Shown in pieces: positions 32,803 to 41,644 of a stretch of DNA of 64,000 bases. The DNA comes from Terribacillus aidingensis (GTDB taxonomy: Bacteria > Bacillota > Bacilli > Bacillales > Amphibacillaceae): the NCBI RefSeq assembly GCF_040703035.1, contig NZ_CP159996.1:1088001-1152000 (forward strand), read 5' to 3'. How positions within the stretch are numbered: the first letter of the stretch is position 1; each line of letters opens with the position of its first letter. The notes under the pieces are model-generated. The model did no database searches. It was not told the origin of the DNA and was given only the letters and a program-made list of their open reading frames with translations. The position numbers and the translations under genes are program-made.

Positions 32803-33323
32803 TATTAACTCCTCCTTAGTGACTGGTTCAGATAAATCATTATGTATTAGCTAATGAGGGGATTCGGGTTTTGGAAAGAATTAAGACTGGTACTGGTGTA
32901 ATGTGGAAGTGAAGATATAATCTAAATTTACTTGTTAAAAGGTCATAGAAAAGGAGAATAGAACTTTGAAGGTTGAAAAAAGGACTTGACTTTCTAAATA
33001 AATGATTTGTTTGTGTAAATAACTTTATACAAATATTAACATATAATTAGAGTCTGATTGTTAACTTTAAAAAAACTTCGTTCAAGGGAATAGAATGTAG
33101 CTATGTAATATGACCATCGGTATAATTTCGATAACTGCTTGGATTGTCTTAAAGTCTTGAAAAATCAATTTGGAATATCTATATGTATTTTATTATTAAT
33201 GGTTTTGAACATTTGATAATAATTGGCTCTTGAATAGCAAAATCAAGTAAAGGTTTTTTGTTGCAAATACAACAAAAAACCTTTACTATTTATACATATT
33301 AAAAGATAAACGGAGTTGTATTT
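32803..33323. other. Intergenic, 520 bases
   Basis: Mostly AT-rich. The only structure I see is the long inverted repeat at 33246-33287 in front of the MarR gene. Confidence 0.5.
33246..33287. promoter_or_regulatory. Perfect 18-base inverted repeat, candidate MarR operator
   Basis: AGTAAAGGTTTTTTGTTG and its exact complement flank the 6-base centre CAAATA. The inner TTGTTG-N6-CAACAA has the spacing of MarR-family sites. It ends 37 bases before the MarR start codon. It could instead be an attenuating hairpin in the leader. Confidence 0.5.
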
Positions 33324-33776
33324 ATGAAGGAGATTCTACGCGAGATAGGAATGATAGCTCGGGCACTGGATTCTATAAGCAATATAGAATTTAAAGAATA
33401 TGATCTGGCCAGGGGGCAGTATTTGTACCTCGTTCGAATTGTTGAAAACCCAGGAATCATTCAAGAAAAACTTGCAGAAATGATTAAAGTTGATCGAACA
33501 ACGGCTGCTCGTGCAATAAAAAAGCTAGAGATCAATGGCTTTATCGAGAAGAAAAATGATGAACAAAATCAAAAAATCAAGAAACTTTTCCCGACAGAAA
33601 AAGGAGAGCAGGTTAATCATTTCATAAGAAGAGAAAATGATCATTCGGACAAGATTGCATTAGCTGGATTATCTGATCAGGAAGTAGAAAGCCTTTACTA
33701 TCTTCTTCAAAGGGTTAGAAAGAATATTGAAATAGACTGGGAATATGTGAAAAAAGGAAACAAACGAGACTATTGA
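33324..33776 (+). CDS. MarR-family transcriptional regulator
   Basis: A 150-residue winged-helix regulator: YLYLVRIVENPGIIQEKLAE, the recognition region VDRTTAARAIKKLE and the wing GFIEKKNDEQNQKIKKLFPT. It is followed 24 bases later by a GNAT gene and the pair ends at a terminator; this MarR-GNAT order is common in bacilli. The effector is unknown. Autoregulation through the repeat at 33246 is likely. Confidence 0.88.
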   Translation: MKEILREIGMIARALDSISNIEFKEYDLARGQYLYLVRIVENPGIIQEKLAEMIKVDRTTAARAIKKLEINGFIEKKNDEQNQKIKKLFPTEKGEQVNHFIRRENDHSDKIALAGLSDQEVESLYYLLQRVRKNIEIDWEYVKKGNKRDY

Positions 33777-34319
<543 letters not shown>

Positions 34320-34323
34320 GGTA

Positions 34324-34365
34324 TAAAAAGAACAACAAGCTGCTTAACTTGTTGTTCTTTCTTTT
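34324..34365. terminator. Terminator of the MarR-GNAT operon
   Basis: AAAGAACAACAAG and CTTGTTGTTCTTT around an 8-base loop, then CTTTTT. Confidence 0.88.
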
Positions 34366-34383
34366 TACAGTATTTGCTTTTCG

Positions 34384-34563
34384 TTAGTTGTGGAGGTCAG
34401 ATTTGCTGATAGTGTTTCTATTAGAGTTTATGTAGTGCGCTGCATCTCTTTTGGCTTTTTGTGCGACGGCTGCAGAGATTTCATCTGGAGAATGGAAAAG
34501 ATCTTTAGGAGTGGTAACAGTAATAACAACTACAACGAGCATGCCGATCAAAAGCAATAACAT
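34384..34563 (-). CDS. Small membrane or secreted peptide
   Basis: A 59-residue peptide with a good RBS (AAGGAGACG) seven bases before the ATG. Residues 2-17 are strongly hydrophobic (LLLLIGMLVVVVITV), then a polar helical tail (DEISAAVAQKAKRDAAHY). It may be a signal peptide or a single membrane anchor. No family recognised. Confidence 0.55.
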   Translation of the reverse strand: MLLLLIGMLVVVVITVTTPKDLFHSPDEISAAVAQKAKRDAAHYINSNRNTISKSDLHN

Positions 34564-34729
34564 CTTACGTCTCCTTTTGTTTTTTCTAATTATTCATATT
34601 ATAAAAGCCGCTTGTGTACATTATGTGTTGTCTTGGAATCATTTTCGAATAAAAAATATGTTGACATGAGATCGATCCCAGGATGTATGCTTCATTCGTA
34701 CTTACTCACAGACGAAGGAGATGTGATAT

Positions 34730-35533
34730 ATGCTAAAACTTGTTGTAACAGACTTAGATGGTACTTTTTTGAATAATAAGGGGAGTTTCGACAAAGCGCT
34801 TTTCGATGAAACACATAAGATGATGAAGGAAAATGGAATCATTTTTGCCACTTGTACAGGGAAGCAGTGTGAACGGGTTGAAGAACTATTTGAAGGACAT
34901 TCTGATATTTGGGTGCTAGGTGACAGTGCAACTCGCATTAAAAGGGATGGCGAACTGATAAAAGACTTTCCGCTGAACAAAATACTAGGTAATGACCTTA
35001 TACGTCATATTCAAGCTTATGATCAAAAGGTGACGGTTATTGCGTGTACCGGGGACTCTGCTTATGTTAAATCAAATATATCTGAAGCCGATTATAATGT
35101 GGTTCGAAATTCATATAAAAAAGTGGAGAAAACAGACGATCTGACTGCTATTGAATCAGAGCTTGTTAAAATTACTGTTTATGATAGATCACTCGGGTCT
35201 GTTGCGCTTAAAGAGCACTTACTTGAGCAGACATATAATGAACCAATGTATATAGTTGCTTCCGAACCAGCTTGGCTGGATATTACTGCAGCGGATGTCC
35301 ATAAGGGGAAAACCGTGCAAAAGCTGCAAGAGCTTGTGGGTGCGACAAAAGAAGAAACGATGTCATTCGGTGATGGCGAGAACGATGTAGAGTTGATGGA
35401 CATAGCAGATTATAGCTTTGCGATGGCAAATGCATGTGACAATACGAAAACAGCAGCCAGCTTCATTACGAAAACGAACGAAGAGAACGGGGTTCTGCTT
35501 ACGATTCAAAAGATGATCCAATTGACGAAGTGA
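34730..35533 (+). CDS. HAD-superfamily (Cof-type) phosphatase
   Basis: A 267-residue IIB HAD phosphatase: motif I DLDGTFLN (nucleophile Asp near residue 8), motif II TCTGK, a cap domain, and motif III/IV SFGDGENDVELMDIA. Cof/YwpJ-type enzymes remove phosphate from sugar phosphates and cofactors such as FMN; this one cannot be placed more exactly. GAAGGAGATG precedes the ATG. Confidence 0.88.
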   Translation: MLKLVVTDLDGTFLNNKGSFDKALFDETHKMMKENGIIFATCTGKQCERVEELFEGHSDIWVLGDSATRIKRDGELIKDFPLNKILGNDLIRHIQAYDQKVTVIACTGDSAYVKSNISEADYNVVRNSYKKVEKTDDLTAIESELVKITVYDRSLGSVALKEHLLEQTYNEPMYIVASEPAWLDITAADVHKGKTVQKLQELVGATKEETMSFGDGENDVELMDIADYSFAMANACDNTKTAASFITKTNEENGVLLTIQKMIQLTK

Positions 35534-35543
35534 GTTGAAATTT

Positions 35544-35575
35544 GAACACTTATTAAACTAGTTTAATAAGTGTTC
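35544..35575. promoter_or_regulatory. Perfect 32-base palindrome
   Basis: GAACACTTATTAAACT followed directly by its exact complement AGTTTAATAAGTGTTC. It lies between the HAD gene and the VOC gene, 20 bases before the VOC start. With no loop and no T run it fits an operator better than a terminator. The core AAACTAGTTT resembles ROK/XylR-type sites, and a ROK regulator gene follows at 36016 (inference). Confidence 0.55.
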
Positions 35576-35594
35576 TGAAGGAGAGAGTCAGATA

Positions 35595-35975
35595 ATGAAA
35601 ATTGAACACGTAGCCATATGGGTGAAGGATATCGAGAGAATGAAAGAATTTTACATCCATTATTTTGGAGCAGAGAGTAACAGTCTGTATGTAAATGAAA
35701 AGAAGGGATTTGCATCCTATTTCCTTACTTTTTCGAGTAGAACCAGATTGGAGATCATGAAGAAAGTTGGGGTTAACGAGCCTGCCCTGCCAGAACAATT
35801 GGGTTGGGCGCATGTAGCATTTTCTGTTGGCAGTAAAGAAGAGGTTGATAGATTAACGGAAAATATCAGAGTGGACGGTTATACGGTCAGGGGCAATCCG
35901 CGCACTACAGGCGATGGATACTATGAGAGTGTCATAGAAGACCCGGAAGGAAATGTGATTGAGATTACTATATAG
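35595..35975 (+). CDS. VOC/glyoxalase-family protein
   Basis: A 126-residue protein with two beta-alpha-beta-beta-beta modules: [20 protein letters not shown] and [20 protein letters not shown], then [14 protein letters not shown]. Metal ligands His5, Glu (RLEIM), His (WAHVAF) and Glu near the C-terminus fit glyoxalase I-like enzymes. The substrate is unknown. GGAGAGAG precedes the ATG. It is 40 bases upstream of the ROK gene. Confidence 0.82.
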   Translation: MKIEHVAIWVKDIERMKEFYIHYFGAESNSLYVNEKKGFASYFLTFSSRTRLEIMKKVGVNEPALPEQLGWAHVAFSVGSKEEVDRLTENIRVDGYTVRGNPRTTGDGYYESVIEDPEGNVIEITI

Positions 35976-36015
35976 GTGGGATAAGAAATGATATCTATAA
36001 AGGAGAAGATTTACG

Positions 36016-37017
36016 TTGGATGATCAGATGACAATGCAGGATCAGGTGAAAGCAAACATTATAAGAGGCATCCGGCAATTGTTGATGAACGCTCATAGTA
36101 TGTCAAAAGCAGAAATAACAGAGGCACTTTCGATTAGCTTTCCAACTGCCAGCAAGTTCATCCAGGAGATGGTTGATAAAGGCGAAGTGCTTTCCTTGGG
36201 CCTTTTACCATCTGCGGGAGGGCGGCGAGCACGAAGCTATGCTTATAATCCTGACTTTGCGCACACACTGCTAGTTTACCTGGAAAAAGAGGAAACGAAG
36301 TATGTTATCACGGACGCCTTCGGCAAGAAGATACAAGAAGATTCTACACGGAGTTTCTTAAAGCAGGAACCCCGATCATTATCTGCATTTTTGAAAACAA
36401 AACTAGCAGAGGATCCGTCCATCCGAACCATTGCAATGGGCATACCAGGGGCTGTAAATGGTGATGTAATAAGCTACATACCTGGATATCCCATGTATGC
36501 AAATCAAAATATGAGAGACATATTAAATCTTCCTGTTGAAGTAACTATTGAGAACGACATGAACGCCGCAATTATCGGTCACCAGAACAGAAGGGGATTA
36601 CCCATTGAAGCTTCTCTTGTCTATATATACATGGGCGCGAATGGACCAGGCGCGGGTATTTTGATCAATGGAAAACTAGTAAAAGGGCATACGATGTTCA
36701 GCGGGGAGATATCGTTTATTCCTTTTAACGAAAATAACCGATTTTTTCCTGAGAGTGAATTTGACGCAACTGATGAGAAGTCAGTCTTGTTGGTTGCTAA
36801 ATTGATCCAGACTATTGGCGCATTAATAAATCCTTCTCAGATCATTTTTCATCAAGCGGAAGTCAATAAAGAATTTTTGGGTAAATCTGCAGATAATGTT
36901 AGATTAAATTTCCCGTCGGAGCATATACCTAAATTAAGTATTAGTGATTGGGATAAAGATTATAAAGAAGGTCTTTGGGAGATTGCTAAGTCAAAGTTGA
37001 TAGAGATTTGTTTCTAA
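36016..37017 (+). CDS. ROK-family transcriptional regulator
   Basis: A 333-residue protein with an N-terminal HTH (about 20-65, SMSKAEITEALSISFPTASKF) and a ROK sugar-binding domain with AMGIPGAVNG, ENDMNAAIIG and YMGANGPGAGILING. The usual C-terminal zinc motif CxCGxxGCxE is absent; GEISFIPFNENN takes its place, so it may be a diverged or metal-free member. It starts at TTG 36016 after AAAGGAGAAG. It probably controls a sugar gene set, possibly its own operon through the palindrome at 35544. Confidence 0.82.
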   Translation: MDDQMTMQDQVKANIIRGIRQLLMNAHSMSKAEITEALSISFPTASKFIQEMVDKGEVLSLGLLPSAGGRRARSYAYNPDFAHTLLVYLEKEETKYVITDAFGKKIQEDSTRSFLKQEPRSLSAFLKTKLAEDPSIRTIAMGIPGAVNGDVISYIPGYPMYANQNMRDILNLPVEVTIENDMNAAIIGHQNRRGLPIEASLVYIYMGANGPGAGILINGKLVKGHTMFSGEISFIPFNENNRFFPESEFDATDEKSVLLVAKLIQTIGALINPSQIIFHQAEVNKEFLGKSADNVRLNFPSEHIPKLSISDWDKDYKEGLWEIAKSKLIEICF

Positions 37018-37122
37018 GTAATCTAAAATAAAACTAAACCGTTTTCTCAAAAACCAATGAAGAATTCTTTTTTTGAGCTATACTATAAAAGTAATTATAT
37101 TATTGTTTCTAAGGAGTAACTT

Positions 37123-37341
37123 ATGAAGAACAAGATTGTTGCAGGTGTACTAGGGATTTTACTAGGGAATTTAGGGATACATAAATTTTACTTAGGACAA
37201 ATTGGTATGGGGATTTTATATGTTGTTTTCTGCTGGACAGGTATCCCTGGGATTATCGGTTTAATTGAAGGTGTAATTTATCTTTTTAAATCAGACGAAG
37301 ACTTCAACGCTAAGTATAATCGTAATAGGGTGGCTTTTTAA
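37123..37341 (+). CDS. TM2-domain membrane protein
   Basis: A 72-residue protein with two membrane helices joined by a short turn, in the TM2 pattern: GILLGNLGIHKFYLGQIGMG then IPGIIGLIEGVIYLF. Function of the family is unknown. AAGGAGTAAC precedes the ATG; it is monocistronic. Confidence 0.88.
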   Translation: MKNKIVAGVLGILLGNLGIHKFYLGQIGMGILYVVFCWTGIPGIIGLIEGVIYLFKSDEDFNAKYNRNRVAF

Positions 37342-37499
37342 TATAAAAGATTAGAGCTACAGAGCTTACTCAAAGAATAGTGTTACCAGAGTATATTAAA
37401 GTAAATCCTGCTGTATTGTTTTTGATTTTTAGTATCCAACCTGCTGCTTTGTGAATTTGATGCTATAAAAATGTTTTTATTTACTCATTAATGAAGTCA

Positions 37500-37841
37500 T
37501 TATTCCTGTTGTATCTCTTTTAACGTATTTAAATATTCTACTCCCCAAGAATCCATTGCAGAGATGATTGGACGTAAAGAATTTCCTAATTCACTAAGCT
37601 CATACTCTACTCTAGGCGGTACTTCTGCGTATGCATACCGAACTAAAATGCCATCTTCCTCCATTGCTCGAAGGTTTTGGGTCAAAACTTTTTGGCTGAT
37701 ACCGTCTATGCTTCTGCGGAGTTCATTGAATCTTTTTCTTCCTTTTAATAGCTGCTGTAAGATAAGTAACTTCCACTTACTTCCTATTAAGCCGACTGTT
37801 GTAGTAACCGGGCATACTGGGAGATCTTTTTTTGCTATCAA
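37500..37841 (-). CDS. HxlR-family transcriptional regulator
   Basis: A 113-residue winged-helix protein with the HxlR signature CPVTTTVGLIGSKWKLLILQ, then FNELRRSIDGISQKVLTQNL and a wing GILVRYAYAEVPPRVEYELS. A single Cys (residue 10) is in the place used for redox or aldehyde sensing in HypR/HxlR relatives. TTG 37841 follows GGAGG. It is divergent from the sulfurtransferase gene and may regulate it. Confidence 0.88.
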   Translation of the reverse strand: MIAKKDLPVCPVTTTVGLIGSKWKLLILQQLLKGRKRFNELRRSIDGISQKVLTQNLRAMEEDGILVRYAYAEVPPRVEYELSELGNSLRPIISAMDSWGVEYLNTLKEIQQE

Positions 37842-38090
37842 ATCTATATACCTCCATTAGTTTCAAATGGGCTGTTAGTTACAATAATTCTCTTAGAGTC
37901 TAATTGTAACTTTTGCTCGAAGTGGCTGCAACAACATAATAAAACTGAAACGACGCTATAGTCTTTTAGGAAGCTTTGACTTTTTGAAGGATTCAAACAT
38001 TCCTATCTAGTATATATAGAATGATAAAGTATGCTTTTTAAAAAGGAGATATACACGGTCTATTCTAAAATTAGTTAGGGGTTATGTTAG

Positions 38091-38933
38091 GTGAATTTTG
38101 TTGTTAATAAGGAATGGCTCAATGAACATCTAGATAACGATCGAGTTAGGATAATAGATTGCCGTTTTGAATTAGGCAATCCGGAGAAAGGAGCAGGTCT
38201 TTACGCAGAAAGCCATATTCCTGGTGCTGGTTATTTTGATCTAGAAAGACAATTATCAGCTCCTGTTTCAAAGCATGGCGGAAGACACCCGCTGCCTGAC
38301 ATAGACCAATTTAAATCTGACATCGAGAAAGCGGGAATTGATAACACACATACGGTAATTGCCTACGATGGTGGAGAAGGGTCATATGCTTCTCGATTTT
38401 GGTGGCTGCTTCAATATTTAGGTCATGAAAACGTATTTGTATTAAATGAAGGTTTTAATGGATGGGTTGAAGCTGGCTACGAGACGACAAAGGATTTACC
38501 TGATAATGAAACAACTGAATTTAACGTGTCTATCAGAAAAGAAATGCTGGCTTCCTATGAGGAAGTGAAGGAAGTTGTCGAACAAGAGAGAAAGTCTTCC
38601 ATATTGATAGATTCAAGAGAGGAAAGACGCTACATAGGAGAAGTGGAACCAATTGACAGGGTAGCTGGCCATATTCCTGGCGCCATCAATAAATTTTGGG
38701 CAGAGGGATTGGATCAGGGTTCATTTAAAGGAAGCGAAGAGCAGATAAAAAGATTTGCTGAGCTGGATACTAAAGATCCGGTTATCGTGTATTGCGGATC
38801 AGGTGTAACGGCTGCTCCTAATTACATTGCTTTAAAAATGGCTGGGTTCGAGAATGTAAAATTATACGCGGGAAGCTACAGTGATTGGGTTTCGTATGAG
38901 CAAAATCCCGTAGCAAAGGGTAAACACCTATAA
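38091..38933 (+). CDS. Two-domain sulfurtransferase (rhodanese/3-mercaptopyruvate type)
   Basis: A 280-residue protein with two rhodanese domains; the first is inactive, and the second has the active loop VYCGSGVTAAPN with the catalytic Cys. CG(S/Q)GVTA is the 3-mercaptopyruvate sulfurtransferase form rather than the CRKGVT of thiosulfate rhodanese. It moves sulfur from mercaptopyruvate to cyanide or thiols in the cytoplasm. It starts at GTG 38091 with a weak TTAGG upstream. Confidence 0.85.
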   Translation: MNFVVNKEWLNEHLDNDRVRIIDCRFELGNPEKGAGLYAESHIPGAGYFDLERQLSAPVSKHGGRHPLPDIDQFKSDIEKAGIDNTHTVIAYDGGEGSYASRFWWLLQYLGHENVFVLNEGFNGWVEAGYETTKDLPDNETTEFNVSIRKEMLASYEEVKEVVEQERKSSILIDSREERRYIGEVEPIDRVAGHIPGAINKFWAEGLDQGSFKGSEEQIKRFAELDTKDPVIVYCGSGVTAAPNYIALKMAGFENVKLYAGSYSDWVSYEQNPVAKGKHL

Positions 38934-38977
38934 CGAGATTCGCTTAAATCAATAAAACTTAGATTGGAGACCTAAAG

Positions 38978-39955
38978 ATGGACTATCAATACCTTGGTAA
39001 ATCTGGTTTGAAGGTAAGCAGACTTTGTTTGGGTACAATGAATTTTGGTACTACTACAGAAGAAAAGGATGCATTTCGAATTATGGATGCTGCACTTGAT
39101 GCCGGCATTAATTTCTTTGACACGGCGAATGTATACGGTGCAGAAAATCGAGGTCTGACAGAATCAATTATCGGAAGATGGTTCAAGCAAGGCGGAGACC
39201 GGAGGGAGAAAGTCGTTCTAGGTACGAAAGTATACGGAAGCATGCATAATGCTGCCGATGGTCCAAATGATGAGGCTGGGTTGTCAGCTTATAAAATTCG
39301 GCGTCATCTTGAGGAATCTTTAAAGCGCTTGCAAACCGATCACATTGAGCTGTATCAGATGCATCATATTGATCCTGACGTAACGTGGGAAGAGCTATGG
39401 GGAGCTTTTGAATTAGGAATCAGCCAAGGAAAGATAGGTTATGTCGGCTCCAGTAACTTTGCTGCCTGGCAGCTCGCGGTAGCACAAGGCGCAGCAAAAA
39501 ACCGTCATTTCTTAGGTCTGGTTTCCGAACAGCATAAATACAATCTCAACTGTCGATATGCTGAATTGGAAGTACTTCCAGCAGCGGAACAGCTTGGGAT
39601 TGGCATTATCACATGGAGTCCTCTGGATGGAGGTCTGCTTGGCAGGAATGCACTTAAAAAATTACCTGGAAGCCGAAGTGATAAGATTGGTGATAAAATC
39701 GATGCCCAGCGAGTGCAATTAGAGAAGTTCGGCCAACTATGTGAAGAACTAGGAGAAACACAGGATAATGTTGCTCTGGCTTGGCAGCTTGCCAATCCAG
39801 CTATAACTGCGCCAATCATTGGGCCGCGTACAGTTGAGCAATTCGAGAGTGCATTACATGCGCTAGAAATTCACCTTGATGAATCCGTTTTAAAACAGCT
39901 GGATGAAATTTTCCCGGGTCCAGGCGGAGCAGCACCGTATGCTTATGCTTGGTAA
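38978..39955 (+). CDS. Aldo/keto reductase
   Basis: A 325-residue NADPH-dependent oxidoreductase: YLGKSGLKVSRLCLGTMNFG, FFDTANVYG (Asp and the catalytic Tyr), GTKVYG (Lys), YQMHHID (His), and the cofactor region GPRTVEQFESAL near the C-terminus. Resembles YajO/AKR12-14 enzymes. The substrate is not predictable. It is intact, unlike the aldo/keto reductase pseudogene at 60-61 kb. Confidence 0.9.
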   Translation: MDYQYLGKSGLKVSRLCLGTMNFGTTTEEKDAFRIMDAALDAGINFFDTANVYGAENRGLTESIIGRWFKQGGDRREKVVLGTKVYGSMHNAADGPNDEAGLSAYKIRRHLEESLKRLQTDHIELYQMHHIDPDVTWEELWGAFELGISQGKIGYVGSSNFAAWQLAVAQGAAKNRHFLGLVSEQHKYNLNCRYAELEVLPAAEQLGIGIITWSPLDGGLLGRNALKKLPGSRSDKIGDKIDAQRVQLEKFGQLCEELGETQDNVALAWQLANPAITAPIIGPRTVEQFESALHALEIHLDESVLKQLDEIFPGPGGAAPYAYAW

Positions 39956-39960
39956 ATAGG

Positions 39961-39997
39961 AACTCCTGAATCCGTTATGGATTCAGGAGTTTTTTAC
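39961..39997. terminator. Bidirectional terminator between convergent genes
   Basis: AACTCCTGAATCC-GTTAT-GGATTCAGGAGTT with T run; the stop codon of the minus-strand flavoprotein gene lies inside the right arm. Confidence 0.9.
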
Positions 39998-41146
39998 TGC
40001 CCGAAGGACTGCATCCGCTAGCGAATACACTACTGCATCATCAGTAGGTGGGTTATGCAATCCAGCTCTTACATCACGAAAATGGCGCTGCAGCGGATTG
40101 TCGGCAGACAAACTCCGGGCTCCAACTATTCGCATGCATAGATCCACGACTTCGTTCGCTTTATTGGTGGCAATATGTTTTGCAGCAGCTAAATCAGGAC
40201 TCATTTCTGATCTTTTTTCAGGGTGCTCGACCCACTTCCTGGCTGTAGCGTAAAGTACTTCTCTAGCATTAAAGAGAGCTAGTTCTATCTCGCCAATTTT
40301 TCTTCTAACCTCTGGAACATCTTTAATTGAACCCGGCAAGGAAACAGGCTGGAATTCTGACGCAAATTGAATGGTATAATCTCTCGCAGCAACAGCAATA
40401 CCAAGGTAAACAGCTGCAATCTGTAAGTACCAGCCTCTTGGAGTGGATGTGCCTTTGTTTTCTTCCACAAGCAGCGCATCCTGGTCTACTAGTACGTCTT
40501 CCAAAATTAAATCATCGCTTCTTGTTCCTCTCATTGCGATGCTATCCCATGTTTCATCCACAGATACTCCGTCCAAACTATGATCAATTAAAAAGAAGCC
40601 TTTGTTTCCTGAAGGAAGTATAGTCGCGGTGGCTATGCTATAGTCCAAAGCAGCAGCTATGGAAGCAAAGGATTTACGACCATTGATTCGCCATTTTGAA
40701 CCTTCCAGTTGTGCGGTTGTCCTTGGAGCTGCTCCTCGAGAAGGACTGCCGGTGGCGTTTTCTGTTTGAACCAAATTAAGAAGAATTTTGTCATGAATGA
40801 TTTTGTTGCATAGATGCTGAAAACTTTGTTCGTCCCATTTTCTGCTTTCCGCATTTTCCAGTACAACACCGAGCTGCCAGCCAAATGATAGAGTGGTAGG
40901 AGCATCACCTTGAGCGAGAATCTCTTGCACTTGTAAGTACTCTACAAGATTTAATCCTTTGCCTCCATATTCTGTCGGCACAGTCAGTGACAAAAAGTCG
41001 TTCTCTTTTAACGCTTTGAAGTTTTCATAAGGAAACTCACCGCTGGCATCAATATGGGCTGCACGCTGCTTGAATTTTTTAGAAAGGCTTTTTGCTTGCT
41101 GTATCACTTGATCAAACACTTTTGTTTTATCTGCAGTATCTCGCAT
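39983..41146 (-). CDS. Acyl-CoA-dehydrogenase-fold sulfur-acquisition flavoprotein (SfnB/DszC-like)
   Basis: A 387-residue protein of the acyl-CoA dehydrogenase fold used by SfnB and DszC-type FMN/FAD monooxygenases: PTEYGGKGLNLVEYLQVQEI, LVQTENATGSPSRGAAP, DSIAMRGTRSDDLILEDV, and a helical C-terminus (AKHIATNKANEVVDLCMRIVGA). SAM-riboswitch control and the divergent monooxygenase/met transporter unit argue for organosulfur use and not for beta-oxidation. ATG 41146 follows AGGAGA at six bases; in-frame ATGs upstream overlap the riboswitch terminator. Confidence 0.82.
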   Translation of the reverse strand: MRDTADKTKVFDQVIQQAKSLSKKFKQRAAHIDASGEFPYENFKALKENDFLSLTVPTEYGGKGLNLVEYLQVQEILAQGDAPTTLSFGWQLGVVLENAESRKWDEQSFQHLCNKIIHDKILLNLVQTENATGSPSRGAAPRTTAQLEGSKWRINGRKSFASIAAALDYSIATATILPSGNKGFFLIDHSLDGVSVDETWDSIAMRGTRSDDLILEDVLVDQDALLVEENKGTSTPRGWYLQIAAVYLGIAVAARDYTIQFASEFQPVSLPGSIKDVPEVRRKIGEIELALFNAREVLYATARKWVEHPEKRSEMSPDLAAAKHIATNKANEVVDLCMRIVGARSLSADNPLQRHFRDVRAGLHNPPTDDAVVYSLADAVLRAVKNS

Positions 41147-41171
41147 GAACATTCTCCTCATCCAAGTAAAG

Positions 41172-41335
41172 TAAAAACCTCTTTCATATGAAAGAGGTGG
41201 CGTTATGTAGGCATTCCCTCTCATCTCTCAGACTTGTCTGTCTGCTGGAATTAGCACCTTGCTTCATGAAAAGCGGTTGCTGCAGGGTCGTTGAACCAGT
41301 TCCTACCCTGACTCTAGATAAGTGTGTTTATTCGG
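41172..41335 (-). ncRNA. SAM-I (S-box) riboswitch for the SfnB-like gene
   Basis: Read leftward: CTTATCTAGAG, then GGAACTGG, ACCCTGCAGCAACC, GGTGCTAATTCCAGC and GAGAGATGAG, the fixed blocks of the S-box aptamer, followed by the terminator CCTCTTTCATATGAAAGAGG and TTTTTA at 41198-41173. High SAM should end transcription before the flavoprotein gene, so it is made under methionine shortage. Confidence 0.88.
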
Positions 41336-41346
41336 TTGTCGGCATA

Positions 41347-41375
41347 AATATAAGTGATGATTTGAATATTGTCAA
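41347..41375 (-). promoter_or_regulatory. Promoter of the leftward S-box unit
   Basis: TTGACA (complement of 41370-41375) and TATATT (complement of 41347-41352), spacer 17 bases. Confidence 0.8.
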
Positions 41376-41401
41376 TTATATATTTAATTTAGAAAACTTC
41401 A

Positions 41402-41430
41402 TTGACAGGCAGTGGACTGTCCTGTATATT
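41402..41430 (+). promoter_or_regulatory. Promoter of the rightward S-box unit
   Basis: TTGACA and TATATT with a 17-base spacer. The -35 boxes of the two divergent promoters are 26 bases apart. Confidence 0.85.
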
Positions 41431-41449
41431 GGCATTAATTCAATAAGCA

Positions 41450-41623
41450 TTTCTTATCCAGAGAGGTGGAGGGACTGGCCCTTTGAAGCCTCGGCAACAG
41501 ACTGCTGCAGTACTGTGCCAATTCCAGCAAGCTACTAGCTTGAAAGATGAGAAGAGAGTGGACGTTGTACGCCTGCGTCGACTAAGCAAGACCTCTTCTT
41601 ATCTGAGAAGAGGTCTTTTTATT
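41450..41623 (+). ncRNA. SAM-I (S-box) riboswitch for the monooxygenase-metNIQ operon
   Basis: TTCTTATCCAGAGAGGTGGA, GGGACTGGCCC, GCCTCGGCAACAG, GTGCCAATTCCAGC and TGAAAGATGAGAAGAG are the S-box blocks in order. The terminator AAGACCTCTTC-TTATCTGA-GAAGAGGTCTTTTT is at 41588-41622, and the GAGAAGAG strand of the aptamer can act in the competing fold. It switches off the operon when SAM is high. Confidence 0.95.
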
Positions 41624-41644
41624 TGTTAAAACGGAGGGATAAAA

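Noticed and set aside
34451..34669. 72-residue plus-strand ORF
   Set aside because: Shadow of the minus-strand 59-residue peptide gene, which has the ribosome-binding site.
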